64,000 nt of DNA from Streptomyces sp. NBC_01481. GTDB lineage: Bacteria > Actinomycetota > Actinomycetes > Streptomycetales > Streptomycetaceae. The notes below the pieces were generated by a model, which saw nothing but the letters and a program-made list of their open reading frames with translations, did not search any database and was not told the DNA's origin. The stretch covers positions 1,314,501 to 1,378,500 of the forward strand of contig NZ_JAPEPT010000001.1 in assembly GCF_026339995.1 (NCBI RefSeq), read 5' to 3'. This document shows, in pieces, positions 53,051-60,779 of this stretch. A program made the position numbers and the translations under genes. Positions within the stretch are counted from its first letter, which is position 1, and each line of letters starts with the position of its first letter.

Positions 53051-54034
53051 TCAGCCGACGCGCTCGATCCTGGCCTTGCGGATCAGGAACTTGCCGGGCT
53101 CGCGGACCTGCTCGAAGGCCGCGTTGTTCAGCAGGGCGCAGCTGCCGGACGTCGAGGTGACCTTGACCGTCGTCGACTTGTTGTTGTCGAGGTTGGTCAC
53201 CTTGAGGCTGGTGCCGACCGGGAACTGGTTGCTGGAGGCGGCGGGTGCGCCGGCTTCGCCGGACAGGGTGACGGTCGATCCGGCGCAGACGACTTCGCCG
53301 TTGGCCTGTCCGCCGCCGTTCTGGTCACCGGCCTGGTTTCCGCCCTGGCCGCCGTTCTGGTCACCGGCCTGGTCGCCACCCTGATCGCCGGCCTGGTCGC
53401 CGCTCCCGATCTTCTCGATCCTGGCCTTGCGGATGAGGTTCTTGCCGGGCTCGCGGACCTGCTCGAAGGCGGCGTTGTTGAGCAGGGCGCAGCTGCCGGA
53501 GGTCGAGGTGACCTTGACTGTGGTGGCCTTGTTGTTGTCGAGGTTGGTCACCTTGAGGGTGGTGCCGATCGGGAACTGGTTGCTGGAGGCGGCGGGTGCG
53601 CCGGCTTCGCCGGAGAGGGTGACGGTCGATCCGGCGCAGACGACTTCGCCGTTGGCCTGTCCGCCGCCGTTCTGGTCACCGGCCTGGTTTCCGCCCTGGT
53701 CGCCGTTCTGGGCGCCGCCCTGGTCCTCCGCGGGCGGCTGAGCGGCCTCACCTCCCCCGCCTCCCAGCTCGCACCCGGAAGCCGCCTGCTTCCGCTTGAT
53801 CTCCTCGATGACCGCCTGCCGGTTCACGATCCGGGCCTCGGACTGCGCGTCCGGATTGGCGCGCTGGCCGGCGATGAAGCTCTCGTTGTTCTTCAGGGCC
53901 TGAGTCAGTCCGTCGCAGGCCACCGACGCGTTGCTGGTGCCGGTCATGGCCACTGCCGTACCGCCCACTACTGCGGCGGCGCCGACGAGCAGAGCGATCT
54001 TCTTCTTACCGCTGAGGGTCTTCTTGCGCGACAC
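53051..54034 (-). CDS. Secreted protein with two near-identical C-terminal domains
   Basis: 327 residues. An N-terminal signal or membrane helix (KKIALLVGAAAVVGGTAVA) is followed by a short helical domain (VACDGLTQALKNNESFIAG). Then come two copies of a 97-residue unit made of a GDQNGGGQANG linker and a beta-rich domain (STVTLSGEAGAPAASSNQFP to RKARIE). The copies differ at only six positions. The pattern GTTLKVTNLDNNKATTVKV and the final IRKARIE resemble the RlpA-like double-psi barrel, but the catalytic Asp is not evident. Each unit has two Cys (VVCAG, GSCALL). Function unknown; a cell-wall binding role is an inference. Confidence 0.8.
   Translation of the reverse strand: MSRKKTLSGKKKIALLVGAAAVVGGTAVAMTGTSNASVACDGLTQALKNNESFIAGQRANPDAQSEARIVNRQAVIEEIKRKQAASGCELGGGGGEAAQPPAEDQGGAQNGDQGGNQAGDQNGGGQANGEVVCAGSTVTLSGEAGAPAASSNQFPIGTTLKVTNLDNNKATTVKVTSTSGSCALLNNAAFEQVREPGKNLIRKARIEKIGSGDQAGDQGGDQAGDQNGGQGGNQAGDQNGGGQANGEVVCAGSTVTLSGEAGAPAASSNQFPVGTSLKVTNLDNNKSTTVKVTSTSGSCALLNNAAFEQVREPGKFLIRKARIERVG
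53054..53344 (-). repeat. Internal 291-base duplication, C-terminal copy
   Basis: It encodes the second 97-residue unit of the secreted protein. It pairs with 53405-53695 and differs at only six residues, with few base changes, so the duplication is recent or kept uniform by gene conversion. Confidence 0.9.
53405..53695 (-). repeat. Internal 291-base duplication, N-terminal copy
   Basis: It encodes the first 97-residue unit. The 60 bases between the copies encode a Gly/Asp/Gln linker. Confidence 0.9.
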
Positions 54035-54114
54035 GTGGGACTCCTGTCGGGTCGGTTCCGTGTGCCGTTACGTACGAGTACGCATCGCGTGTTTCTCAGC
54101 CCTCCCACCCACAA

Positions 54115-54135
54115 CTTCCTTAACTTTCCTTAAGG
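54115..54135. promoter_or_regulatory. Direct repeat TTCCTTAA with 10-base period
   Basis: TTCCTTAA occurs at 54116-54123 and 54126-54133, and the second copy extends to the palindrome CCTTAAGG (54128-54135). The AT-rich repeat stands out from the GC-rich surroundings about 80 bases upstream of the secreted protein start at 54034. One-turn spacing is typical of OmpR-type regulator sites. Confidence 0.5.
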
Positions 54136-54166
54136 TTGGCGCAGCTCAGAGGGTTCCCGGGGCGAC

Positions 54167-55592
54167 TCACTCCGGCGGCAGCGCGCGGCACAGCGCGTCC
54201 AGCGCTCCCGCGTAGCCGTGCTCGGGCGGCGTGGCGTACCCGACGACGAGCCCGTCGCGCCGGTCGTGGCCGTCATGCCTCTCCGCCGGGACGTCCGGGT
54301 GGCGGTAGTCCGACAGCCCCTCCACCGCCAGCCCCTGCCAGGCCGCGGCCTTCACCACGGCCCGCTCGGTCCCAGGCGGAAGTTCGAGCACGGCATGCAG
54401 CCCCGCCGCGATCCCGCTGACCCGCACATGCGGAGCCCGCTCCGCCAGAGCCGCGACCAGCTGATCGCGCCTGCGGCGGTGGCGCTGGCGCATCCTGCGC
54501 ACATGGCGGTCGTACGCCCCCGAGGTGATGAAGTCCGCGAGCGTGAGCTGCTCCGTGGCGCTGGAGTGCTGCTCGCGCTCGCCCTTCGCGGCCACCACGT
54601 CGTCCACCAGATGCTCGGGCAGCACCATCCAGCCGAGCCGCAGGGTGGGGGAGAGGCTCTTGCTCACCGACCCCATCAGCACCACCCGGTCGGGTTCGAG
54701 GCTCTGTACGGCGCCGACCGGCTGACGGTCGTAGCGGAACTCGCCGTCGTAGTCGTCCTCCAGGACCAGCCCGCCCGTCGAGCGCGCCCAGTCCACGACG
54801 GCCGCACGCCGCTCGGGGTGCAGCGGCCCGCCGGTCGGGAACTGGTGCGCCGGAGTCAGCAGCACGGCACGGACCTTCCCCAACTCGCCGACCCTCGCGC
54901 CGTGTTCGTCGACCGCCAGCGGCACGGTGCGTACGCCCTCGTCCGCCAGCAGCCCGCGGTGGAAGGGCAGCCCGTACGACTCCACCGCCCACCGCCCACC
55001 GGCCGCCCACGACCGACGCCATCAGCCGCAGCGCATGGGCGGCTCCCGAGCAGAGGACGACCCGATCCGGAGCGGTCCGCACGCCGCGCACCCGCGCCAG
55101 ATACTCCGCGAGCGCCTCCCTCAACTCGGCCCGCCCGCGCGGATCGCCGGGCCCGAAGGCGTCGTGCGGCGCGAGGGTCAGCGCCCGCCGCGCCGACGCC
55201 AGCCAGGCGCCACGGGGGAAGGCCGAGGGGTCCGGCCGCCCCTGCACCAGGTCGTACGCCGGGCGCCCGGCCCGCGCCGGGGTGCGCTGTCTGCCTGCGC
55301 GAGCCACGGGCGCGACCTGCTGGGCGACCCGGGTCCCCGAGCCCTGCCGCGCGGTGAGCCAGCCCTCGGCGACGAGCTCGGCGTAGGCGTCGGCGACGGT
55401 GTTGCGGGCGATCCCCAGATCGGCGGCGAGGGAACGGTAAGGCGGCAGCCTCGTCCCGGGCGCAAGCCGCCCGCTCCGCACGGCCTCCCGCAGGGCCCGC
55501 ATCAGCACGGCCCGCCGACTGCCCGCGCCGCTCAGCTCCAGATGCAGATCGGCGCCGAGACTCTCCGCCGAATTGACCCATGATTCTGCCAA
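54167..55592 (-). pseudogene. MocR/PdxR-type regulator (GntR HTH plus aminotransferase), frameshifted
   Basis: The N-terminal part (55592 to about 55001) has a GntR winged helix (LPPYRSLAADLGIARNTVADAY) and the start of an aminotransferase fold ending VVLCSGAAHALRLMASVVGG. The rest (54981 to 54167) continues in another frame with VLLTPAHQFPTGG, DDYDGEFRYDR and the PLP-Lys segment MGSVSKSLSPTLRLGWM. The shift coincides with a tandem 7-base repeat at 54987-55000. Removing one unit restores GGRWAVESYGL. TTG 55592 is the likely start. MocR proteins often control a divergent neighbour, here the gene at 55640. Confidence 0.85.
54987..55000. repeat. 7-base tandem duplication causing the MocR frameshift
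   Basis: Two copies of GCCCACC (54987-54993, 54994-55000), preceded by a partial copy (CCACC). One unit fewer would join the two reading frames exactly. Confidence 0.85.
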
Positions 55593-55639
55593 TGAAATGC
55601 ACCCCGCTGCCGGTCGCCTGCGCCTCTAGGTTCGTACAC

Positions 55640-56113
55640 ATGACGACGACAGAGATCAAGCAGACCGTGACCCGAGTCAACTTCGCCAAGCTGGCCCCGA
55701 AGGCCTTCCGCGCCGTGATCGGGCTGGACGCGGCGGCGCGCGAGGGCCTGGACCCGACGCTCGTGGAGCTGGTGCAGATCCGTTCCTCGCAGCTCAACCA
55801 CTGCGCGTACTGCCTCCATATGCACACCGGCGACGCACGCAAGGCGGGCGAGAGCGAGGAGCGCCTGCACATGACGTCCGTCTGGCGGGAGGCGAAGCAC
55901 TTCTTCACGGCGAAGGAACAGGCGGCGCTCGCCCTGACGGAGGCGGTCACACTGGTCGCGGACGGCGGGGTGCCGGACGCGGTGTACGCGCAGGCGGCGG
56001 CGCACTTCGAGGAGCAGGAGCTGGCTCACCTGCTGGCGCTGATCTTCACCATCAACACGTGGAACCGGATAGCGCTCGCGACGGGCAAGATCGCGGGCAC
56101 GGACAAGCGCTGA
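55640..56113 (+). CDS. Carboxymuconolactone decarboxylase / AhpD-like protein
   Basis: 157 residues. The AhpD-type redox site is NHCAYCLHMHTGDARKAGE (C-x2-C and His), preceded by LVELVQIRSSQ. These proteins act as peroxidase-linked reductants or decarboxylases. ATG 55640 has no ribosome site, but TAGGTT lies seven bases upstream, so the message is probably leaderless. It is divergent from the MocR gene, its probable regulator, whose frame is broken. Confidence 0.9.
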   Translation: MTTTEIKQTVTRVNFAKLAPKAFRAVIGLDAAAREGLDPTLVELVQIRSSQLNHCAYCLHMHTGDARKAGESEERLHMTSVWREAKHFFTAKEQAALALTEAVTLVADGGVPDAVYAQAAAHFEEQELAHLLALIFTINTWNRIALATGKIAGTDKR

Positions 56114-56162
56114 CGCACCGCCGCCGGTACTCCGTGCCGCTGTGAGCTCGTACCGGTCCGAG

Positions 56163-56531
56163 CTACCGCGAGGACCGGCCGAGCACGTCCCGTACCGCCT
56201 CCTCCGTACGCCCCACGACCGACGTCCCGTCGTCCGCGGTGATGATCGGCCGCTGAATCAGCTTCGGGTGCCGCGCGAGCGCGGTGACCCACCGGTCCCG
56301 GGAACCCTCGTCCCGCGCCCACTCCTTGAGCCCGAGCTCCTTCGCCTCGGCCTCCTGCGTCCGTGTGATGTCCCACGGCTCAAGCCCGAGCCGCGCGAGG
56401 ACGGCCCGGATCTCCTCCTCGCTCGGCACGTCCTCCAGATAGCGCCGGACGGTGTACGACGCGCCCTCGCCGTCGAGCAGATCGACAGCACTGCGGCACT
56501 TGGAACAGGCGGGGTTGATCCAGATCTCCAT
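56163..56531 (-). CDS. ArsC/Spx-family arsenate reductase-like protein
   Basis: 122 residues of the ArsC/Spx thioredoxin-like fold. The N-terminal site is NPACSKCRSAVDLL (C-x2-C), followed by YLEDVPSEEEIRAVLARLGL and RPIITADD near the C-terminus. It may reduce arsenate or act as a thiol reductase. No arsenic genes are nearby, so arsenic resistance is unproven. TACCGT lies six bases before ATG 56531, and no ribosome site is seen. Confidence 0.85.
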   Translation of the reverse strand: MEIWINPACSKCRSAVDLLDGEGASYTVRRYLEDVPSEEEIRAVLARLGLEPWDITRTQEAEAKELGLKEWARDEGSRDRWVTALARHPKLIQRPIITADDGTSVVGRTEEAVRDVLGRSSR

Positions 56532-56652
56532 GCCGCCACGGTACCGCTCAGGCGCCACTCAAACACCGCCTGGCCAGGGCTGATTGTCAGTGGTGGCCAG
56601 TAGACTGAACAGTAGTTCGGGATGGTCCCGCCACCGCGCCAGGAGGTTGCCG

Positions 56653-56952
56653 ATGGCCGTTGCCACACTCATTTCGAAGCCTGTGTCCGTGTCCGCGTCT
56701 CTGTCCTCGTCCATGTACCAGCCGCTGAAGAAGAAGCCGCTCCCGGCCGGACAGCCGCGCGAGTGGTACGTCTCGCACAACCGCCGGCTCAAAGCCATGC
56801 GCCTGGCGATCGCCCTGCTCGACTCGGGGGTCTATCACCCGGCGACGGCGGACAACCGCAGGATACGAGCGACGGCGGAGAGCATCGGAATCCACCCGCC
56901 GTCGGACACGACGTGCCGGATGGTGCGGGCGCTGATCCGTTACGGCCGCTGA
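56653..56952 (+). CDS. Small conserved actinobacterial protein of unknown function
   Basis: 99 residues from ATG 56653, with AGGAGG six bases upstream. The C-terminal half is basic and probably helical (SHNRRLKAMRLAIALLDSGV, RRIRATAESIGIHPPSDTTC). It may bind nucleic acid, but no domain is recognised. Divergent from the ArsC-like gene. A strong terminator follows at 57009-57058. Confidence 0.75.
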   Translation: MAVATLISKPVSVSASLSSSMYQPLKKKPLPAGQPREWYVSHNRRLKAMRLAIALLDSGVYHPATADNRRIRATAESIGIHPPSDTTCRMVRALIRYGR

Positions 56953-57008
56953 TCCGTTACGTGCCCCGATCCGTTACGGGCGCCGACGAGTTCGCCGACT
57001 GAGGCATG

Positions 57009-57058
57009 CCGTCCCGCCGCTGTCACCCGGGTGCTCCTGGGTGACAGCGGCGGGACGG
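57009..57058 (+). terminator. Strong hairpin terminator
   Basis: Arms 57009-57028 and 57039-57058 are 20-base perfect complements (CCGTCCCGCCGCTGTCACCC and its complement) around a ten-base loop. It follows the small gene at 56653 and precedes the DUF1906 gene. Confidence 0.85.
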
Positions 57059-57156
57059 CGGCAGGTTGCTTTCGACAAAACCCCGGTGTCGCAGGGTCCG
57101 ATCGGCGCAGAACCGCGCATTCTGGTCTCACGGTCCGAGTCACTCCGGGGGCAGCC

Positions 57157-58494
57157 ATGTCGCATCCGCACCACGGCCTACGTATCCGCCGCAGATTTCT
57201 CGTGTTCACGGCCGCCGGCCTACTGAGCGCCGGCTCGGCCCTCACCTTCGGCCCGCCCGCCGCGGCCGAACCGGCCACCTCGGTCGCGTATGCCGCGGGG
57301 GCGAGCGCGACCCACTACTCCGGACTCGCCTTCGACACCTGTACGGCGCCACCGCTGTCGGCGATCCAGGCGTGGGGCGCCTCGCCGTACCGCGCCGTGG
57401 GCGTGTACATCGGGGGCATCACCCGCACCTGCGCCCAGCCGCAACTGACCGCGTCCTGGGTCGCGTCCGTGTCCGCGCTGAAGTGGCGCCTGCTGCCCAT
57501 CTACAAAGGCCTGCAACCGCCGTGCGGCGGCAGGCCCACCGACGCCAAGATCAGCCGGGCCGCCGCGACCGCCAAGGGCCAGGGCACCGCCGCGGCCGGC
57601 GACGCCGTCGCCAAGGGCAAGGCGCTCGGCATGCAGCCCGGCAGCGCGTTCTACAACGACATCGAGGCGTACTCGCAGACCGACGCCACCTGCCGGACCG
57701 GCGTGCTGTCATTCCTCTCCGGCTGGACGAAGGAGCTGCACCGGCTCGGCTATGTCTCGGGGGTGTACATGAACCTCAACCTCGGGGCGAAGCAGCTCTC
57801 CGACGTCTACACCTCCACCTCGTACGCCCGCCCCGACGCACTGTGGATCGCCCGCTTCGACGGAGTCGACTCACTCAAGGGCTGGACCAACATCGCCGAC
57901 TCCAAGTGGGCGGTGCACCAGCGGGCCAAGCAGTTCAAGGGCGACCACGACGAGACGTACGGCGGTGTCACCCTCAACATCGACACCGACAGGCTCGACG
58001 CGCCGGTCGCCACCGTGGCGTACACCTACACGGCGACGAGCGCCACCACTCTCAACGCCCGCACCGGCCCCTCGACGAGCTACCCCGTCGCGAAGACGTA
58101 CGCGCCCAGGTCCGCGCTCAAGGTGGTCTGCCAGGCGCCGGGTTCCGCGGTCGGCACCACGGCCATATGGGACAAGCTCGCGGACGGCACGTACGTCACC
58201 GACTACTACGTCAGCACCCCGTCCAACACCACGTACAGTGCCCCGCTGCCGCGCTGCACGTACCCCTACCAGACCACCGCGACCGTCGCCGAACACACCG
58301 GCCCCGGCACCTCGTCCTCCATAGGCGGCACGTCCCCCAACGGGGCGCTGGCGTGGGTGGTCTGCCAGAAGTCGGGCTCGGCGGTCGGCACGACGAAGAT
58401 ATGGGACCGCCTCGAGAACGGCCGCTATGTCACGGACTACTACGTGGCGAACCCCAGCAACACGACCTACAGCAAACCGGCTCCCCGCTGCTGA
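57157..58494 (+). CDS. Secreted DUF1906 glycoside-hydrolase-like protein with two SH3-type modules
   Basis: 445 residues from ATG 57157. A signal peptide with Arg pairs (LRIRRRFLVFTAAGLLSAG) is followed by a DUF1906 domain (Rv2525c-like TIM barrel). Landmarks are GLAFDTCTAPPLSAIQAW, VGVYIGG, FYNDIEAY and YVSGVYMN. The region ALWIARFDGV and NIDTDRLD ends the barrel. Two bacterial SH3-like repeats follow (LNARTGPSTSYPV and VAEHTGPGTSSSI), each ending in VTDYYV. Probably a cell-wall-acting enzyme or peptidoglycan binder. Confidence 0.9.
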   Translation: MSHPHHGLRIRRRFLVFTAAGLLSAGSALTFGPPAAAEPATSVAYAAGASATHYSGLAFDTCTAPPLSAIQAWGASPYRAVGVYIGGITRTCAQPQLTASWVASVSALKWRLLPIYKGLQPPCGGRPTDAKISRAAATAKGQGTAAAGDAVAKGKALGMQPGSAFYNDIEAYSQTDATCRTGVLSFLSGWTKELHRLGYVSGVYMNLNLGAKQLSDVYTSTSYARPDALWIARFDGVDSLKGWTNIADSKWAVHQRAKQFKGDHDETYGGVTLNIDTDRLDAPVATVAYTYTATSATTLNARTGPSTSYPVAKTYAPRSALKVVCQAPGSAVGTTAIWDKLADGTYVTDYYVSTPSNTTYSAPLPRCTYPYQTTATVAEHTGPGTSSSIGGTSPNGALAWVVCQKSGSAVGTTKIWDRLENGRYVTDYYVANPSNTTYSKPAPRC

Positions 58495-58514
58495 GCGAGG
58501 GCCTTCAGTCAGCT

Positions 58515-59357
58515 TCAGGCAGCCGTCCCTGACGCCCACGTCGGCAGAACCGGGTCTCCCACCGCCAGCGACCCGTGCTCCACGACCGCCGCCTTCATGC
58601 CGAAGCTGACCTTGTTCTCGTACTCCGGCTCCCGCCGGTACGTCGCCAGCGTGCGGATCGGCTCCGGGCCCGCGCGCAGGCCCGTGAGCTGGTCGACCAG
58701 CGGGACGCTGCACCGCATCGCCCTGACCGCGTACGCGAGGTGCACGGTGCCGATCTGCAGACGGCGCATCTCGTCCTCGGCGTGCGGCTCGGCGCAGCCG
58801 GCGAGGATGATGTTCGCCCGGAAGCGGTCCATCGGCACCGGGGCCGCGCCCCGCGCCGTGATCCGTGCGTTCAGGCCGTCGAGCGAGGCCTGGGACGCCA
58901 CCAGCACCGCATGCGCGTCCGCGAAACCGACCTTGCCGGGCGTCTCGCCCCACCCGTCCCGGTCGAAGTCCGAAGGCACCCGCACCAGCCGGGACTTCGC
59001 GCCCAGCACCTGCGAGAACCACTCGGCGGCGGCGTCCCCCTGATCCGCGCCCTCCCCGATCTCCCGCCCGAACATGCTCACCGTCCGCCGCTCCCCGTCC
59101 GGGTCGACGTCCAGCAGTACGCTCTCGACCCCGTCCGCGTACAGCCGCAGCGCGGCGCCCCCGCCGACGATCTCCGGCCGGACCGCGGCCATGGCGGGCA
59201 GCGCCCGCTGGCTGCGGAACGACCCGTCCGCGGTGTCGACGACCATGAACGTCCGGTCGTGCTCCAGCCCCATCACGCCGACCCGGGCGGTCTCGACGCC
59301 GGTCCCGGCACAGCCCTTGACCGGGTAGTACGTCAGCTTCTGCACGGTGATCCCCAT
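58515..59357 (-). CDS. MOSC-domain protein (MOSC_N plus MOSC)
   Basis: 280 residues. The N-terminal MOSC_N barrel has LTYYPVKGCAGTGVETA and GLEHDRTFMVVD. The C-terminal MOSC domain has the conserved Cys in AYAVRAMRCSVPLVDQ and the preceding FRANIILAG. The family binds molybdenum cofactor and reduces N-hydroxylated compounds. ATG 59357 is chosen: TACGAT lies eight bases upstream and no ribosome site is seen. Confidence 0.9.
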   Translation of the reverse strand: MGITVQKLTYYPVKGCAGTGVETARVGVMGLEHDRTFMVVDTADGSFRSQRALPAMAAVRPEIVGGGAALRLYADGVESVLLDVDPDGERRTVSMFGREIGEGADQGDAAAEWFSQVLGAKSRLVRVPSDFDRDGWGETPGKVGFADAHAVLVASQASLDGLNARITARGAAPVPMDRFRANIILAGCAEPHAEDEMRRLQIGTVHLAYAVRAMRCSVPLVDQLTGLRAGPEPIRTLATYRREPEYENKVSFGMKAAVVEHGSLAVGDPVLPTWASGTAA

Positions 59358-59389
59358 GCGACCCGATCGTATGCGCGCCCCGCCGGCGG

Positions 59390-60004
59390 TCATCCTTCAG
59401 AACCCCGGAGCCGGAGCCGGTCGCCGAGGCGCGCCTTCACCCCGGGCCACTCGTCGGCGAGGATCGAGAAGTAGACGCTGTCCCGCCACGTCCCGTCCGG
59501 GCGCTGCTTGTGGCGGCGCAGGACGCCTTCCCGCTGCGCCCCGAGGCGGGCGATGGCGGCCTGGGACCGCTCGTTCCTATGGTCCGTCTTCAACTGGACG
59601 CGCCCCATGCCCAGTTCCTCGAAGGCGTGGTTGAGCAACAGCAGCTTCGTCTCGGTGTTGACCGCCGTACGCCACGCCGCGCGGCCGTACCAGGTCCAGC
59701 CGATCTCCAGGCGCTCGTTCTCCGTATCGACGTCCATGTACGTGGTCCAGCCGACGGCCCTGCCGGTCTCGCACCGGATGACGGCGAACGGGAGGTACCT
59801 GCCCTGTTCGGCTTCCTTCAGCAGTTCACGGAGCTTGTGGCCGAGCTCGTCCTCCGTGTGCGGAGTGGGTCCGCCCTGCCAGCGCCAGACCTCGTCGTCG
59901 CCCCCGCCCGCGGCGAAGAGGTCTGAGAGGTGATCCGTCGTCAACGGTTCGAGGCGTACGTGGTGGCCGGTCAGCGTCACGGGCTGCGGTGTCTTGGCAG
60001 GCAT
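59390..60004 (-). CDS. GNAT acetyltransferase (RimJ/RimL group)
   Basis: 204 residues. TLTGHHVRLEPLTTDHLSDL starts the fold, with IGWTWYGRAAWRTAVNTETK near the CoA loop and RSQAAIARLGAQREGVLRRH near the end. ATG 60004 is used because a clear promoter ends seven bases before it (60012-60040), indicating a leaderless message. An extension to 60040 would overlap the promoter. The substrate is unknown. Confidence 0.9.
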   Translation of the reverse strand: MPAKTPQPVTLTGHHVRLEPLTTDHLSDLFAAGGGDDEVWRWQGGPTPHTEDELGHKLRELLKEAEQGRYLPFAVIRCETGRAVGWTTYMDVDTENERLEIGWTWYGRAAWRTAVNTETKLLLLNHAFEELGMGRVQLKTDHRNERSQAAIARLGAQREGVLRRHKQRPDGTWRDSVYFSILADEWPGVKARLGDRLRLRGSEG

Positions 60005-60011
60005 GATCCGA

Positions 60012-60040
60012 ACCGTAGCCCGCTCCTGTACTAGCCGCAA
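60012..60040 (-). promoter_or_regulatory. Leaderless-type promoter of the GNAT gene
   Basis: On the minus strand TTGCGG (60040-60035) and TACGGT (60017-60012) are 17 bases apart. The -10 ends seven bases before ATG 60004, so transcription should start at or beside the initiation codon. This is the clearest sigma-HrdB-like promoter in the window. Confidence 0.7.
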
Positions 60041-60163
60041 TCGACTATTGCTCTAGTGCAAACCCGGAGCCCGTGAGGGTGACCGTGCCGCTAGGGTGCC
60101 CCATCTGTCCAAGCTGCCCAATCGGCCCGACCCGCCGACCGATTGACCAACGAGGGGATCGCA

Positions 60164-60667
60164 GTGGCCCAGCCGAACACCGAGAACCGCCCTCCGGCCC
60201 TTCCGCCCGCGCTCGATGCGATGACCGTCCTCGTCGCCGCCGTCATCGTCCACGACCGGGAAACCGACCGCGTCGTCCTCCTTCAGCGCGGTCCCGGCAA
60301 CAAGTTCGCCCCCGGCCGGTGGGACCTCCCCGTCGGCAAGAGCGAGCCTGGCGAGCCCATCACCGAAACCGCGGTCCGCGAGCTCCGCGAGGAGACCGGT
60401 CTGATCGTCAAGACCGACGAGCTCCGCCTCGCCCAGGTCGTCCACGGCGCCTGGGGTGTCGAAGCGCCCAACGGGTTTCTCACCGTCGTCTTCGCCACTC
60501 ATCAATGGGCCGGGGAACCCGAGAACCGCGAACCCGCCAAGCACGCCCAGGTCCGCTGGGCCGACACCGGCGACCTCCCCGAGGAATTCGTACCCACCTC
60601 GGCCACGGCCCTGCGCCACTACCTGTCCGGTGGCCCACAGATCTCACTGCGCGGCTGGGCATCCTGA
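60164..60667 (+). CDS. NUDIX hydrolase
   Basis: 167 residues from GTG 60164 (GAGGGG six bases upstream). The Nudix box reads GKSEPGEPITETAVRELREE followed by TGL, with the metal-binding Glu pair. VLLQRGPGNKFAPGRWDLPV precedes it, typical of nucleotide-cleaning MutT/ADP-ribose members. The substrate is unknown. A TTG reading to 60143 is in frame but less supported. Confidence 0.9.
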   Translation: MAQPNTENRPPALPPALDAMTVLVAAVIVHDRETDRVVLLQRGPGNKFAPGRWDLPVGKSEPGEPITETAVRELREETGLIVKTDELRLAQVVHGAWGVEAPNGFLTVVFATHQWAGEPENREPAKHAQVRWADTGDLPEEFVPTSATALRHYLSGGPQISLRGWAS

Positions 60668-60693
60668 GCCGACGCCAAACGGCCCCCGGCGCG

Positions 60694-60707
60694 TGTGACG
60701 TGTCACA
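60694..60707. promoter_or_regulatory. Crp-like palindrome upstream of the oxygenase operon
   Basis: TGTGACGTGTCACA has perfect six-base arms TGTGAC/GTCACA around GT. It resembles Crp/Fnr half-sites but with a shorter spacer. It lies 73 bases before the oxygenase start at 60780, a good place for a regulator. Confidence 0.5.
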
Positions 60708-60779
60708 GACATCCTCGCGGCACTGTGGGAGCTTCAACTCCGTTACTTCTCAGTTGAGTTCGGGTGTTGAGAGGATCGT

